Notes: a model not told the origin generated them from the letters alone. DNA of 57,436 nucleotides from Kiritimatiellia bacterium (GCA_028686345.1 JAQUCE010000022.1:1-57436); one strand, 5' to 3'. Positions 44,169 through 53,576 are shown, counted from the stretch's first letter. A program made the numbers and translations.

Positions 44169-44172
44169 GTGC

Positions 44173-45090
44173 CTATCGGCTGTACGCTTGCCACAGTTTC
44201 TCCGCCTCTTCGCTGGAAACTTCTCCATCATAGACAAAGACTCTGAAATTGCGGGTATATTTTTTATCAGGTTCGAAAACCCAGGGCTTTTGCTGCACGG
44301 TGTTGAAGTTTACAAAAACCGCGCCGTTGTGTGTTTCAGGGTTCCATGTGCGCAGCAGCTCGGGGTGATCCTGATTAGAGGGGTGGCTCATCATCACCAG
44401 GCCAGCGGTTTTTCCATTATCCGCCGCCCCCTCCACCCGCACCCAGCGCGCCCTGGTGTTGTTGGCTTTGTCATAGCCTTTGCCCTCGCTGGTGACAACC
44501 GTGCTGTTACTCTTGTTCCACGCAGCTGTGCCCCGCAATGCAAATCCGCTGTAGTTATATTTTGAGATGACCAGCGTTTTTCCCGCTGCACTCTCATGGA
44601 CAATCGTGAGGTCAAGGTTATACCCGTTGGCGGGTGCGGACACACCCGGGCCGATTTTAACCTGGATTGTTTCATTCAACAAAGTCACTGGAGCGCCAGC
44701 TGCCTTGCGGTCAACATAGATGCTTTGCGCCGTAAATCCATCCGGTGTTTTCTGAGCACCCTGCGCCTGAACAACCCCATCGCCTTTCTGTAACTCCCAG
44801 CAAAGCACCTTGCGGCCATCCACCTCAACGTGTTTCCAAGGCCACCAGAGCCCCAGGTGATGCAGGTGATCATCCGGCTGAATCCCGGTCACGGTAAAGC
44901 CGGCCGGGGTTTTCAGCGGATGGATAAAATCGCTCGCCTTAAACTTATCCCCGCCCTTGGGCGCGGACATGGGCTGCGCCTGATAGGTGATCAGATCTTT
45001 GCCATCCACCTGGACCACCAGCTGTTCATCACTGCCGATTGCCCCGCAGACCAATCCGGCTGCCAAAGGCACTACCATTGCTAATTTCAT
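44173..45090 (-). CDS. DUF6807 (PmoA-like) secreted protein
   Basis: From the ATG at 45090 (GGAG upstream) the product has 305 residues with a signal peptide (KLAMVVPLAAGLVCGAIG). Family marks are DDHLHHLGLWWPWKHV (conserved His cluster), GFALRGTAAWNK and MMSHPSNQDHPELLRTWNPETHNGAVF. This family was once labelled methane oxygenase PmoA but is typical of PVC and Bacteroidota glycan-degradation loci; its activity is unknown. It is the last gene of the five-gene operon, 22 nt after a sulfatase. The frame upstream to 45213 has no RBS. Confidence 0.82.
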   Translation of the reverse strand: MKLAMVVPLAAGLVCGAIGSDEQLVVQVDGKDLITYQAQPMSAPKGGDKFKASDFIHPLKTPAGFTVTGIQPDDHLHHLGLWWPWKHVEVDGRKVLCWELQKGDGVVQAQGAQKTPDGFTAQSIYVDRKAAGAPVTLLNETIQVKIGPGVSAPANGYNLDLTIVHESAAGKTLVISKYNYSGFALRGTAAWNKSNSTVVTSEGKGYDKANNTRARWVRVEGAADNGKTAGLVMMSHPSNQDHPELLRTWNPETHNGAVFVNFNTVQQKPWVFEPDKKYTRNFRVFVYDGEVSSEEAEKLWQAYSR

Positions 45091-45112
45091 GTTTATCTCC
45101 ATTCTAGTTAAT

Positions 45113-46678
45113 TCACCCTTCACTCTTCGTCTCCCAGCCAGCACCCGGCGCCACCATGCGCGGCAGCAGAACATCACTCCGCACCGCCATCCCGTAACGC
45201 CGCTGCTCCTCAATCACCATTTTCGCAATCGCAACCGGCTCCTCAGGGTCGCCAGCCTCGGCCAGCAACTCGTCGGTGCGTTGATCCAGACGTTTAAGCA
45301 GCTCAGCAGAGGCAGGCTCATCCACCAAGTTAGTGAGCTGCTGCGGATCCTTAAGATTGTCAAAGAGCAGCCAAGGCGTCTTGGTGTGCGACTTCCGGGC
45401 ATAGGTGTAGCGCTTGGTGCGCACGCCGCGCCAGGGGCCGCTGCCATTGGTGATCCAGTTGGTTCCAAGCCAGATGTAACGCATAATTAACACCGCCTCA
45501 CGCGCGTCATCCGCTCCAGCCGCGGCTGCACTCAAATCCCGCCCATCAACGGCAGGTGGCTGGATGCCAGCCAGTGCGAAGAGTGTCGGCATAATATCCA
45601 CAGGTGCCAGCAGACCATCGCTCTTCGCTCCGGCCTTCACTTTGCGGGGGTACCGGAGCAGGAACGGAACCGAGATCGACTCCTCATAGGGCAGTTGCTT
45701 TGCGTACTGCCGATGAGAGCCAAGGTTGTCGCCATGATCCGAGGTAAACACAACAATGGTATTATTCAGCTCGCCTTTACGCTCCAAGGTGGCCAACACT
45801 CGGCCCAGGCAGTCGTCCAGTGTTTCAATAGCCGCAAAGTAACCGGCATACCACTTACGAATCATTGCATTGCTTTGATCAGCCAGAAAACGAGTGTACT
45901 GCTCCCGTGTTTTGCGCATGTTCTCCGGCAGCATGGTATCACATTCATTGCGCATCTTTTCTGCTGCTTGGTAGTCATTCACATTCGCACGCAGTTCCAC
46001 GCGAGCCGCATCAAATCGTTCCATATATTTCTGCGGTGCTATATAGGGATCATGCGGAGGCCCCCATGAGAGAAAGAGGCAGAACGGTTTCTCGCCGTCG
46101 TGCTGCGTAATGTAGTCGCAGGCGGTATCGGTCTGGGCGATTGCATCATACTGAGGCCAGAGACGGCTCTTTTTTTCGTCCTGATGGTAGTAGGCTGATT
46201 GCAGATAGCTGTGCGTGCACTCCAGTGTGCGCCAGAAATCAAAACCGCGCCGTCTTTCAGGAGGGATGTACGCGTCACGCCCGTGCCCGTCCACGTGCCA
46301 CTTGCCGATGTATGCGGTTTGATAGCCGCTGGATTTGCAAACCTCGGCAAAAAAGGGCGTGGGGTTGCGCATCCGATGATCATTGAGAACCATCCCGTTT
46401 TTCATGGGAAAATTACCTGTCAACAGCATTGCCCGGTAAGGCGAGCAAACCGGCGCCGTACTGATCGCATTCGTGAAGAGCGTTCCTTCTGCCGCCAGCC
46501 GATCCATGTTCGGGGTCTTAACCTGGGTGCCACCGTAGCAGCCAAGCTCCATTGAGCGCAGCTGATCCGCGAAGACAAACAAAATATTCGGCCGCCTTTC
46601 TTGAGACGGCCGTGCCAGCAGCGCGCCGGCACTGCCCAGGCCGCTGACAGTCAAAAACTTACGCCTGTTGAGGGCCAT
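45113..46678 (-). CDS. Sulfatase with Tat signal and CSPYR active-site motif
   Basis: 521 residues. The N-terminus NRRKFLTVSGLGSAGALLA is a twin-arginine signal, so the protein is exported folded. PNILFVFADQLRSMELGCYGG, TPNMDRLAAEG and CSPYR (Cys78) mark the sulfatase active site; Tyr replaces the usual Ser of CxPSR. YIGKWHVDGHG and FTSDHGDNLGSHRQY follow. Formylglycine would have to be made in the cytoplasm before Tat export. GGAGG precedes the ATG. It lies 38 nt behind the heparinase-like gene. Confidence 0.9.
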   Translation of the reverse strand: MALNRRKFLTVSGLGSAGALLARPSQERRPNILFVFADQLRSMELGCYGGTQVKTPNMDRLAAEGTLFTNAISTAPVCSPYRAMLLTGNFPMKNGMVLNDHRMRNPTPFFAEVCKSSGYQTAYIGKWHVDGHGRDAYIPPERRRGFDFWRTLECTHSYLQSAYYHQDEKKSRLWPQYDAIAQTDTACDYITQHDGEKPFCLFLSWGPPHDPYIAPQKYMERFDAARVELRANVNDYQAAEKMRNECDTMLPENMRKTREQYTRFLADQSNAMIRKWYAGYFAAIETLDDCLGRVLATLERKGELNNTIVVFTSDHGDNLGSHRQYAKQLPYEESISVPFLLRYPRKVKAGAKSDGLLAPVDIMPTLFALAGIQPPAVDGRDLSAAAAGADDAREAVLIMRYIWLGTNWITNGSGPWRGVRTKRYTYARKSHTKTPWLLFDNLKDPQQLTNLVDEPASAELLKRLDQRTDELLAEAGDPEEPVAIAKMVIEEQRRYGMAVRSDVLLPRMVAPGAGWETKSEG

Positions 46679-46716
46679 AGGATACCTCCATGCTATTTGA
46701 TATACTGTTCAAACCT

Positions 46717-49101
46717 TCACCCTTCAGGTGCCAACACCCACTCCCGGAGCACCTGCTGCTGTGCATCCAGCCGAACAACCGCAACCTCAGCCGCGGTTTC
46801 CGCACCTTTTATTTTAACCCGGTTCTGCGGGTCAGCGCTTAAAAACACCAGTGCCGCACCGCCATGTGCCAGTGGAACTCTCAGCTCATAGCTGGAGTGT
46901 GTTTTTTTAAAAGCGCAATCACCGGCAAGCGTTTGCTCTTTGAAATGCGGACGCAGCACGGTCACAAACTCTGTTGCTGTTGATGTCTCAGCCGGAACAG
47001 CTGTCAGGTGATGCTCCACCAGTTTAATACGCTCGCGCGGCGGCGGGTCAAACTGATCGGTCTGTGAAATCCGCAGATTTTCCGGATAAAGAAACTCCAC
47101 CCGGCACCCCCCTTTACTGTTGGCAGCGCGGATATCACGCTGTCCGTTGATTGTCATTGCATTCGCTGTGTGCAGCCGCCACTCAAATGCGCAGGCCGCC
47201 GGGGCCTCGAGCGAATCCCAGATTACAACCGCCTCTGGTTTGATAAAGAGGATACGCCGGGTAAAGCGCTTGATCTTCCCGTCATACGCCCCGGCCGCCT
47301 CTCCCACCACATAGTCGAACTCCGGCGTGGTTTCAAAGCGCGTGATTTCGCCGATCGCATCGGCGCGGCGGCGCCCCTGGCTCTCGCCATCCACTGTGAT
47401 GCAGTTATCACTTTTCGTGTGCCACATCCAGTTTTGATGGTGATCGCTGCCATAGCTGTCGCGTTTACCGGAACGCAGAAAAAGTCGCTCCCCGCCCACA
47501 TAAAGCAGAAAAGAGTTCTGTGCGTTATAGCCGTGGCTCTGGGTTCCAAAGGGACTCGACTTAAAGTGGATCTGGATATTTTTAGCGGCATCGGTCAGAT
47601 CGGTGTTCAGGTAAGCCTGACCAACCCCCCGGAACAAACGGGAGGCTGGCAGATCCGCAGGTGATCGAGCCTCAACCTTGGGCAGCGCACTCCGCATAAA
47701 CCCGATATAATTGCCTCCGGAGACCTTCTGCTTGTGCGCCTCGGCATACCACTGCCAATAGGGATTATTGGACTGCGCTGCCAGCACCGCCACCAAAGCA
47801 GCGCAGTTTTGAGAGCGGAAGGTTGTGGTGCAATCGCCGAATCCGCCTGAGAGGGTTCCTGGCGGGGCCACGTAGAGCGGATAAAAACCGACTTTAGCAA
47901 AGTAGGGCTTGTCAAACGCATCGATTCCCAAAGCGCTCTGCATCACATCCGCCCACCATGTGAAACGATCAACATAACTTGACCAGTAGGACAACCCCTC
48001 GTGCCACCCGCCATCATCATCGCTCCAAACCGGATAAACACAGGCGAAAACATTCACAGAGAACCAGAGCCACTCCGCGGCCTCAGGGATTTCCCTGTAA
48101 AAAGCAACTCCGAGCTCACCTAAAAAATGCCAGGCGCGATTGGAGTGGCTGGCATAGGGCGCCCAGAGATGCCGTGGAAAGAGGTGCCGGTACATCTCTG
48201 TGCCGCGAATTTCCATCACCTCACGACACTTCCGGCGCTCCGCTTCACTCAGCAACTGATGCACAAAGGTGTACGTGCGGGCGAAATAGTAGTTGTAGGG
48301 CATTCCCGCTTCATCGTTGTAGCGATAGCCGGTCGCGCCCTTGGGATCCCATTGGGCGCACTCCATCAGAATGCGGCGGGCCTCCTGGCCGAACTCCTCC
48401 CGCCCACCCAACTGCCAGGTGAAGGCCAGTTCAGCGGCACCTCCCAGAGCCCGCTGCACATAAGTCCGGTTGCCCCACCAGACTCCGCGCCACTCATCGC
48501 TGCCTCTTTGAATGCCTGATCTGTAGAGCGCGGGTTCCGCAGTCAGGGCTGGTTTTGCAAGTAAATCCTCCGCCCGCTTGACCATGTTGTCAAATAACGG
48601 CTTCAGATCACCCTGGGCGCGATGCCGCAGCTCTGTCAGCTGCTCTGGTCGGACAAAAAGGCGGGGATGAGCTTCAGGGATGCGCGCCAGCAGCTCCGCT
48701 CGCGCCGGCAATGGCAGCTCATGCGCATCAGCGGCCACCTCAAACCTGCGGATCATACTCCAATTTGACCACTCTGTCTTTTGCCGAAAACGGAAGCGCC
48801 AGAACCACTCCCCTGCCGCAAAAATCTGCGGTGGACAGTGAACGCTCATGGCAATGCCTTTGGCGCTGTATTCAACCTTCTCAAAATCCGCGCTCCGGCT
48901 GGCCTGCACCTCATACTCCGCCGCGCTCTTCTGAGGTCTCCAGCAAAACCCGGGTGGGGTTGCCTCAACCATGGCATTCACGGCAGGCTGGAAGCCCCAC
49001 TCACCCGGTTTATCCGGCGCGTCGTCCACCAGAAGCACACTGAAACCAAGTGCGGGAACCAGCCACACGAATAACCCTAATTTACACGCAATGTTTTTCA
49101 T
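46717..49101 (-). CDS. Heparinase II/III-like polysaccharide lyase with DUF4962 domain
   Basis: 794 residues from the ATG at 49101 (AGGAG upstream). A signal peptide is followed by a beta module that frames substrate (AEYEVQASRSADFEKVEYSA), then an alpha/alpha-toroid (HPRLFVRPEQLTELR, NRTYVQRALGGAAELAFTW, SHSNRAWHFLGELGVAFY) with likely catalytic Asn/Tyr/His residues, and a heparinase II/III-type beta domain (FGTQSHGYNAQNSFLLYVGG). Such enzymes cleave uronate-containing polysaccharides by beta-elimination. Sulfatases on both sides of the operon suggest a sulfated polyuronide; the actual substrate is unknown. Confidence 0.85.
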   Translation of the reverse strand: MKNIACKLGLFVWLVPALGFSVLLVDDAPDKPGEWGFQPAVNAMVEATPPGFCWRPQKSAAEYEVQASRSADFEKVEYSAKGIAMSVHCPPQIFAAGEWFWRFRFRQKTEWSNWSMIRRFEVAADAHELPLPARAELLARIPEAHPRLFVRPEQLTELRHRAQGDLKPLFDNMVKRAEDLLAKPALTAEPALYRSGIQRGSDEWRGVWWGNRTYVQRALGGAAELAFTWQLGGREEFGQEARRILMECAQWDPKGATGYRYNDEAGMPYNYYFARTYTFVHQLLSEAERRKCREVMEIRGTEMYRHLFPRHLWAPYASHSNRAWHFLGELGVAFYREIPEAAEWLWFSVNVFACVYPVWSDDDGGWHEGLSYWSSYVDRFTWWADVMQSALGIDAFDKPYFAKVGFYPLYVAPPGTLSGGFGDCTTTFRSQNCAALVAVLAAQSNNPYWQWYAEAHKQKVSGGNYIGFMRSALPKVEARSPADLPASRLFRGVGQAYLNTDLTDAAKNIQIHFKSSPFGTQSHGYNAQNSFLLYVGGERLFLRSGKRDSYGSDHHQNWMWHTKSDNCITVDGESQGRRRADAIGEITRFETTPEFDYVVGEAAGAYDGKIKRFTRRILFIKPEAVVIWDSLEAPAACAFEWRLHTANAMTINGQRDIRAANSKGGCRVEFLYPENLRISQTDQFDPPPRERIKLVEHHLTAVPAETSTATEFVTVLRPHFKEQTLAGDCAFKKTHSSYELRVPLAHGGAALVFLSADPQNRVKIKGAETAAEVAVVRLDAQQQVLREWVLAPEG

Positions 49102-49140
49102 ATACTCTCCTAAAGCGGCTTTACACCGCACTTTGTAGTT

Positions 49141-50988
49141 TTAGCGGATGTCCACATTTTTTTTATATCGATACATAAAGCGCGCATTCGGGGCTGTATC
49201 GCCAAACCTCAACCAGTCAATCGCCTCGGTTGTCATACGGTTGTCCGACCACTTAAAGCATAGGTCGAGACTCTCCTCTGCCGCGCATTTTCCCAGCAAC
49301 GCGCGCGGCAATGCCAGTTGCAGCGTGTTGTCGGCAACGACAAATTGAGCGCTGCCGCACTTGATCCATTTAAAGCCGCCGCCGCACCTTTCAACTGCAT
49401 AAAGCTTTTGGTTAACATCCTCCAGCCGGATCCGGTAGTGGAAGCCCTCCCAGGCGGGTGCGTCAGAACCGCTGGCCGCGACAAAGAGCTCCATCCAATT
49501 CTCCCCTGCGGGCGGGGAGACGGGCTGCTGAGTCTGCACCATAAAGAACAGGGTTGTGTCATCGCGGGCCACCTTGGCGAGCACGAAATCATTGCGTCCG
49601 CTCGCGTCGCGGTATGGCCCTGCGCCGCCCCATCCATGATGGTCACGCGCGGTTGTGTCTTGCAGCGTGTCACGGTAGGTTGGTTCAACCGCGTTCCACT
49701 GCTCCAGCCCAGCGGCCAAGTCAATGTGCCTGAGCGGGCCAGCTTGCGGTGCAGGGCGCGCCCCTTTGAATTTACGGATATTGGCTGCCATCTGGTAGTA
49801 GTAGTTATCGCCATGGCCGCCCTTCATCGGTTCAATATCGCGGTTATACTCCTGAGTGTAAACATCGATAAACACGCTGTCGCCCACGTGATTGGGCTCG
49901 CCGGCGTACATCTCAAAGTGCTTCTCGCCCTTATTGATAAAGCGCTGTGCCACCCACTCATTCCACTGTGTGATTAAGATGAACTCCGGGTCGATCTCCA
50001 ACGCCCGTTGCCACTGCTCGGCAAAGTAATGGCCCTGCTCTGTTTCAGGCGGGTGCATTGGTTTGCCATTGCAATAGCTCTTGCCTTTATCCGGATGGGG
50101 GTGCTGCGCGGTCGCGACCGGCACCTGCTCCGGCTTCTCCGGGGAGTCATGCCAGCCATAGTTCTGCGGTGTGTTGTCAAGCCAGTTCCAGCAATCCTTA
50201 CCATTGCCAAACCAGCGTGTCGGCTCATTCCTCCCCCCCCTGCTCCAGGCCCAGGAGTTGCGGATCGAGAAGAACGCCTTCATCTCATCGGTGAACGCCT
50301 CAGGATCGCCCAGGATCAGCGGTTTGCCCTTCCATTGAAACCAAAGCTCAGGATATTTAGCGGGCTGGTAAAGATCGCGCCAGAGTGTCGCGGCGGCTCC
50401 CCGCGCTGCTTTGATCAGACTCCCGTTGCACAGGAACGCGATCTGCGGTGTGCGCCCCCCCGCGCTCCGAATCTCGCTGTAAACACGCATGAGGTTGAAA
50501 CTGATCTCACGGTAGGTGAAACCATTGGTCACATCAAAGAGGATCACATCCACACCAACATCACTGAGCATCTGGGCATGCCGGCGGATCACCCAGTCGT
50601 CATTGGCGACATAGTAGCCAAACAGCGGCTCCCCCCAGTGGTGAAAGCGGTTGACCGGCCCCCATTGGCGTTGATCTTTGGGTTGTTGCAGAATCTTGGT
50701 GATATCATATGGGGCCTCCAGATCTTTGCCAACCGGCACCTTGACCTTGTTCTGATCATGCCCGCCGCCCTCATTGCTATAACCATGCGCCCCATGCCAG
50801 ATATAGTAGAAAACACCGACGCAGCGATCCGGGCGCAACCCGCCCGTTTTTTCGCCAGCGGGAAGAGCGCGGCCCAGCGCGTCAATGGCCACCCAGGTAT
50901 CGCTCTGTAAATCCACCGATGCACCCTCAGCCAGAGCCCCCGCGCCCAGCACGCCCAACAATAGGTATATGATTAACTCAGATTTCAT
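49141..50988 (-). CDS. GH99-like glycoside hydrolase with C-terminal beta domain
   Basis: 615 residues. After the signal peptide (ELIIYLLLGVLGAGALAEG) comes a TIM barrel like GH71/GH99-type proteins: GVFYYIWHG, DVGVDVILFDVTNGFTY and ITQWNEWVAQRF (the E of QWNEW is a candidate acid/base). The last 180 residues are a beta-sandwich (WMELFVAASG, YRIRLEDVNQ), perhaps carbohydrate-binding. Start at 50988, as the frame to 51012 adds nothing useful. It lies 33 nt behind a sulfatase and 39 nt before the lyase-like gene. An endo-acting glycosidase is probable; specificity unknown. Confidence 0.75.
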   Translation of the reverse strand: MKSELIIYLLLGVLGAGALAEGASVDLQSDTWVAIDALGRALPAGEKTGGLRPDRCVGVFYYIWHGAHGYSNEGGGHDQNKVKVPVGKDLEAPYDITKILQQPKDQRQWGPVNRFHHWGEPLFGYYVANDDWVIRRHAQMLSDVGVDVILFDVTNGFTYREISFNLMRVYSEIRSAGGRTPQIAFLCNGSLIKAARGAAATLWRDLYQPAKYPELWFQWKGKPLILGDPEAFTDEMKAFFSIRNSWAWSRGGRNEPTRWFGNGKDCWNWLDNTPQNYGWHDSPEKPEQVPVATAQHPHPDKGKSYCNGKPMHPPETEQGHYFAEQWQRALEIDPEFILITQWNEWVAQRFINKGEKHFEMYAGEPNHVGDSVFIDVYTQEYNRDIEPMKGGHGDNYYYQMAANIRKFKGARPAPQAGPLRHIDLAAGLEQWNAVEPTYRDTLQDTTARDHHGWGGAGPYRDASGRNDFVLAKVARDDTTLFFMVQTQQPVSPPAGENWMELFVAASGSDAPAWEGFHYRIRLEDVNQKLYAVERCGGGFKWIKCGSAQFVVADNTLQLALPRALLGKCAAEESLDLCFKWSDNRMTTEAIDWLRFGDTAPNARFMYRYKKNVDIR

Positions 50989-51021
50989 AATTCTCTTTCT
51001 ATAAATGCGCAACGAGCTTTG

Positions 51022-52533
51022 TCAATCAATGGTGGCCGTCGCATTAGTCCTGCGTATGATCGCACGTGGGTCGCCACTGTCACCGCTCTTTTTCATCCAG
51101 TCCCTGAGATCACCCGCAAGCTGTTTTTTCTTAGCACTATACTCCGGATTCGACGCTAGATTTCGCATCTCATAGGGATCATCCTGTAAATCATAGAGTT
51201 CCTCTTGAGGTCTGAAGAAGGTGGCTTTCAGCAGCTCATACTGCTCGGGGAAATCATCTTTGGCATGAATGATTTCGGCAAAGGCGCGGTTCTGCCACTG
51301 CACGCTCGGGGTGGCATCCCAGGGCATCCAGGCCGGGCCTTTGGGTTTGGCGGCAAACTCCGGATCAGTCACAAAACGTTCAATCGGATAATCAGGCACC
51401 ACTTCATGCTGCAGATTGAGAATGTAGCGGTAGCGCCCATCCGTGATAGAGCGGGTGGGATAATACTCTGCTTTGCCAGCTCCGTGCGCGTTGTGCTCGG
51501 AGACGATATACTTCCGCCCTGCCCCGGCACTTCGTCCCTCTAAGAAAGCACGCAGCGAAACACCCTGCACTGTCGCGGGAATCTTGATCCCAGCGTAGTC
51601 AAGAATGGTTGGCATAATGTCAACATGACTGACCAGCTCCTCGCTCTGCACTTGCGTACGGATGCCTTTGCCTGTGAACGAAAGCGGCACATGCACCCCC
51701 CAATCATAGGCGGTCGCCTTAGCTCGATGATAGCAGAACCCCTGGTCGCTGGTATAAATCACAATGGTCTCCTCCTCGCGGCCAGAGTTTTTGAGTTCAT
51801 CAAGCACAGCCTTGATAACCGCATCCGCGTGCTGCACAGTGGAGAGGTACTCCGCGTAATCCTGGCGGGTAATCTCCGTATTCGGCCAGCAGGGCGGCAC
51901 CTGCACCTCGGCTGGGTCAACCTCCGGCAGAGCGGCCTCTTGAATATGCCTGCGATAGGGCCGATGGGTATTGCCAATATTCACTTGCAGGAAGAACGGC
52001 TTATGGTGGGCCTGCAATAAAAACTTTTTTGCCGCCTCTCCTTGGCTGGCTGGTTTGCAGCTGGCTGCCGCCCGAAAAGCGAAGGGAAACTTCCAAGCCG
52101 GGCTCAAATGAAACTTCTGTGTGATCCCGGTGAAATAGCCGCTCTGCTGCAGCAGCTCAATCAGGGTGACAATATCTTCATGCACACCAACCTGATCCAC
52201 ATGTGAAGATTCACGGGTAAACTCTTTATCCGGCATATTTAAACCAGGGCCAACCGTGTTGCGCCAGTGACCGTTGGCATGCGGGTACATGCCAGTCAAA
52301 AGCGACCCGCGGCAGGGCGCGCAGGAAGCCGCCGTGGCGTACGCTTTGCTGAAGAACACACCACGTCTGGCAAGCCCGTCGATATTGGGTGTCTTAAGCC
52401 CTTTAACCCCGGTCATCCCCAGATGATAGGATTGATCATCGGTCAGCAACAAAATAAAATTCGTTCTTTGCGCGAATGTCCAAGAACATATCAGCACAAA
52501 AAACAACATTGTCAAAGATTTCCCCAACTTCAT
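51022..52533 (-). CDS. Sulfatase with CAPCR active-site motif
   Basis: 503 residues, first gene of the five-gene operon. The signal peptide ends near TFAQ. TNFILLLTDDQSYHLG, LKTPNIDGLARRGVFF and CAPCR with Cys71 (formylglycine) follow; Cys stands where CxPSR enzymes have Ser. Further motifs are FTGITQKFH, NIGNTHRPY and IYTSDQGFCYHRA. The layout is like heparan N-sulfatase/S1_8-type enzymes. GGAGGCGG precedes the ATG, and a promoter is at 52565-52593. Confidence 0.88.
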   Translation of the reverse strand: MKLGKSLTMLFFVLICSWTFAQRTNFILLLTDDQSYHLGMTGVKGLKTPNIDGLARRGVFFSKAYATAASCAPCRGSLLTGMYPHANGHWRNTVGPGLNMPDKEFTRESSHVDQVGVHEDIVTLIELLQQSGYFTGITQKFHLSPAWKFPFAFRAAASCKPASQGEAAKKFLLQAHHKPFFLQVNIGNTHRPYRRHIQEAALPEVDPAEVQVPPCWPNTEITRQDYAEYLSTVQHADAVIKAVLDELKNSGREEETIVIYTSDQGFCYHRAKATAYDWGVHVPLSFTGKGIRTQVQSEELVSHVDIMPTILDYAGIKIPATVQGVSLRAFLEGRSAGAGRKYIVSEHNAHGAGKAEYYPTRSITDGRYRYILNLQHEVVPDYPIERFVTDPEFAAKPKGPAWMPWDATPSVQWQNRAFAEIIHAKDDFPEQYELLKATFFRPQEELYDLQDDPYEMRNLASNPEYSAKKKQLAGDLRDWMKKSGDSGDPRAIIRRTNATATID

Positions 52534-52564
52534 TTCCCCGCCTCCGAATATCTATTTGTCTTGA

Positions 52565-52593
52565 AGTATAATATGATCGGATGAGATACTCAA
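52565..52593 (-). promoter_or_regulatory. Sigma70-type promoter of the sulfated-glycan operon
   Basis: On the minus strand TTGAGT (52588-52593) and TATACT (52565-52570) are exactly 17 nt apart, predicting a leader of about 25 nt before the sulfatase ATG at 52533. Confidence 0.6.
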
Positions 52594-52608
52594 TTTCTTT
52601 CTGTTTTC

Positions 52609-52710
52609 TAGCCGGTTATTGAGAAGCTATCTTTGTTTCTAAAGCAGCGGGCTCTTGATCACAAACTTCCCTGTCACGGTGAAAATCTTTCACACATCAC
52701 ACCAACTTAT
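52609..52710 (+). repeat. Dispersed repeat E, terminal part
   Basis: Matches 22611-22715: the signature CCGGTTATTGAGAAG, then GCAGCGGGCTC, ATCACAAACT and CACATCACAC. It ends next to the stop codon of korB just as the 22-kb copy ends next to the dehydrogenase gene. Confidence 0.6.
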
Positions 52711-53576
52711 TTGGTTTTAGCGGCGAGCTGCTTTAGCACTTGATCAGCAGTTTCGGGCTCGACCAGCCGCCCTCTCAGCGGCTGCTCAATTTCATGCAGC
52801 GCGCTCTCATTGTATAAAGGGCGCTCTTCAAGGTAAAGGATACCCAGCGGATGGCGATCTTCCGGGGTCATGACCAGTCGCAGCGCTGCATCGCGATCTT
52901 GCGGGTCGTAATCCTCCCCCAGTTCATAGCAATGCTCTTTGTAGAACTGAGGCGTGTGGATTCGATCCCACGAGGGACAGGTTTGCAGGATATGCACCAG
53001 TGAGAAACCGCGGTGGCGGATCGCGGCTTTGAGCAGACCCGCCAAGAGATCCGCGCGGGCGGAGGTGCCCTGTCCAACAAAGCTGCACGATTGGCTGATG
53101 GCCAGGGCCAGTGGATTCAAGGGTTGGGAGGCAACACCCTCAGGCTGAAGGCGCTTGACAGTGCCTGCAGGGGTTGTGGGCGAAGCCTGGCCTTTGGTCA
53201 GGGCGTAGTTGAGGTTGTCGTGAACCACCACAGTCAGATCCATATTCCGGCGGATGGCATGCAAAAAATGGTTGCCGCCCTCACCGTAAGCCCCGCCTTC
53301 GCCTGCATGCACAATCACGGTCAAGTCGTTGGCTGCCAGCTTGATGCCAATGGCGGAGGCGATCTCGCGCCCATGCAAGCCATTAAAGGTGTTAACGCGC
53401 AGGTAGTGCGGCAACTTGGGGGCCTGCCCGATGCCAGTACAGATCACAACACGGTCAGGCGGTAGATCCAACTCTGACAAACTCTTCTTAACTGCATTGA
53501 GAATAGCGAAGTTGCCGCATCCCGGACACCATGCAATCGGCACTGAACTCGCATAATCGGCTGTACTCACACTCAT
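52707..53576 (-). CDS. korB: 2-oxoacid:ferredoxin oxidoreductase, beta subunit
   Basis: Thiamine-diphosphate-binding subunit that decarboxylates a 2-oxoacid (2-oxoglutarate or pyruvate-like) and passes electrons to ferredoxin. Its 289 residues include WCPGCGNFAILNAVKKSL (CxxC cluster ligands), TGIGQAPKLPHYL and the TPP/Mg motif GEGGAYGEGGNHFLHA with HDNLNYALTKGQASPTTPAG. It overlaps the alpha-subunit gene by 4 nt (ATGA). No delta (ferredoxin-like) subunit is seen, so free ferredoxin would be the acceptor, as in Kor-type enzymes. Confidence 0.93.
   Translation of the reverse strand: MSVSTADYASSVPIAWCPGCGNFAILNAVKKSLSELDLPPDRVVICTGIGQAPKLPHYLRVNTFNGLHGREIASAIGIKLAANDLTVIVHAGEGGAYGEGGNHFLHAIRRNMDLTVVVHDNLNYALTKGQASPTTPAGTVKRLQPEGVASQPLNPLALAISQSCSFVGQGTSARADLLAGLLKAAIRHRGFSLVHILQTCPSWDRIHTPQFYKEHCYELGEDYDPQDRDAALRLVMTPEDRHPLGILYLEERPLYNESALHEIEQPLRGRLVEPETADQVLKQLAAKTK

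Larger units (their letters stand above)
43224..44172. other. 949-bp gene-poor region
   Basis: No intact gene is seen. It contains repeat D copy 2, a palindrome (GCCTGTCTGCGTGCAACGC with inverted continuation, about 43527-43552), a winged-helix-like gene remnant (43624-43782), a doubled CCAAATTTTCTTACC (about 43795-43824), a long hairpin (43881-43961), a decayed-looking tract with CCTCAGTGTCTCAGTGGC (about 44033-44050) and four GACCCCT heptamers at its end. Confidence 0.7.

Noticed and set aside
44003-44194. 63-residue frame on the minus strand (GVRGQGSGVQITGHRGQNG)
   Set aside because: It translates the GACCCCT array and intergenic repeat sequence; no RBS.
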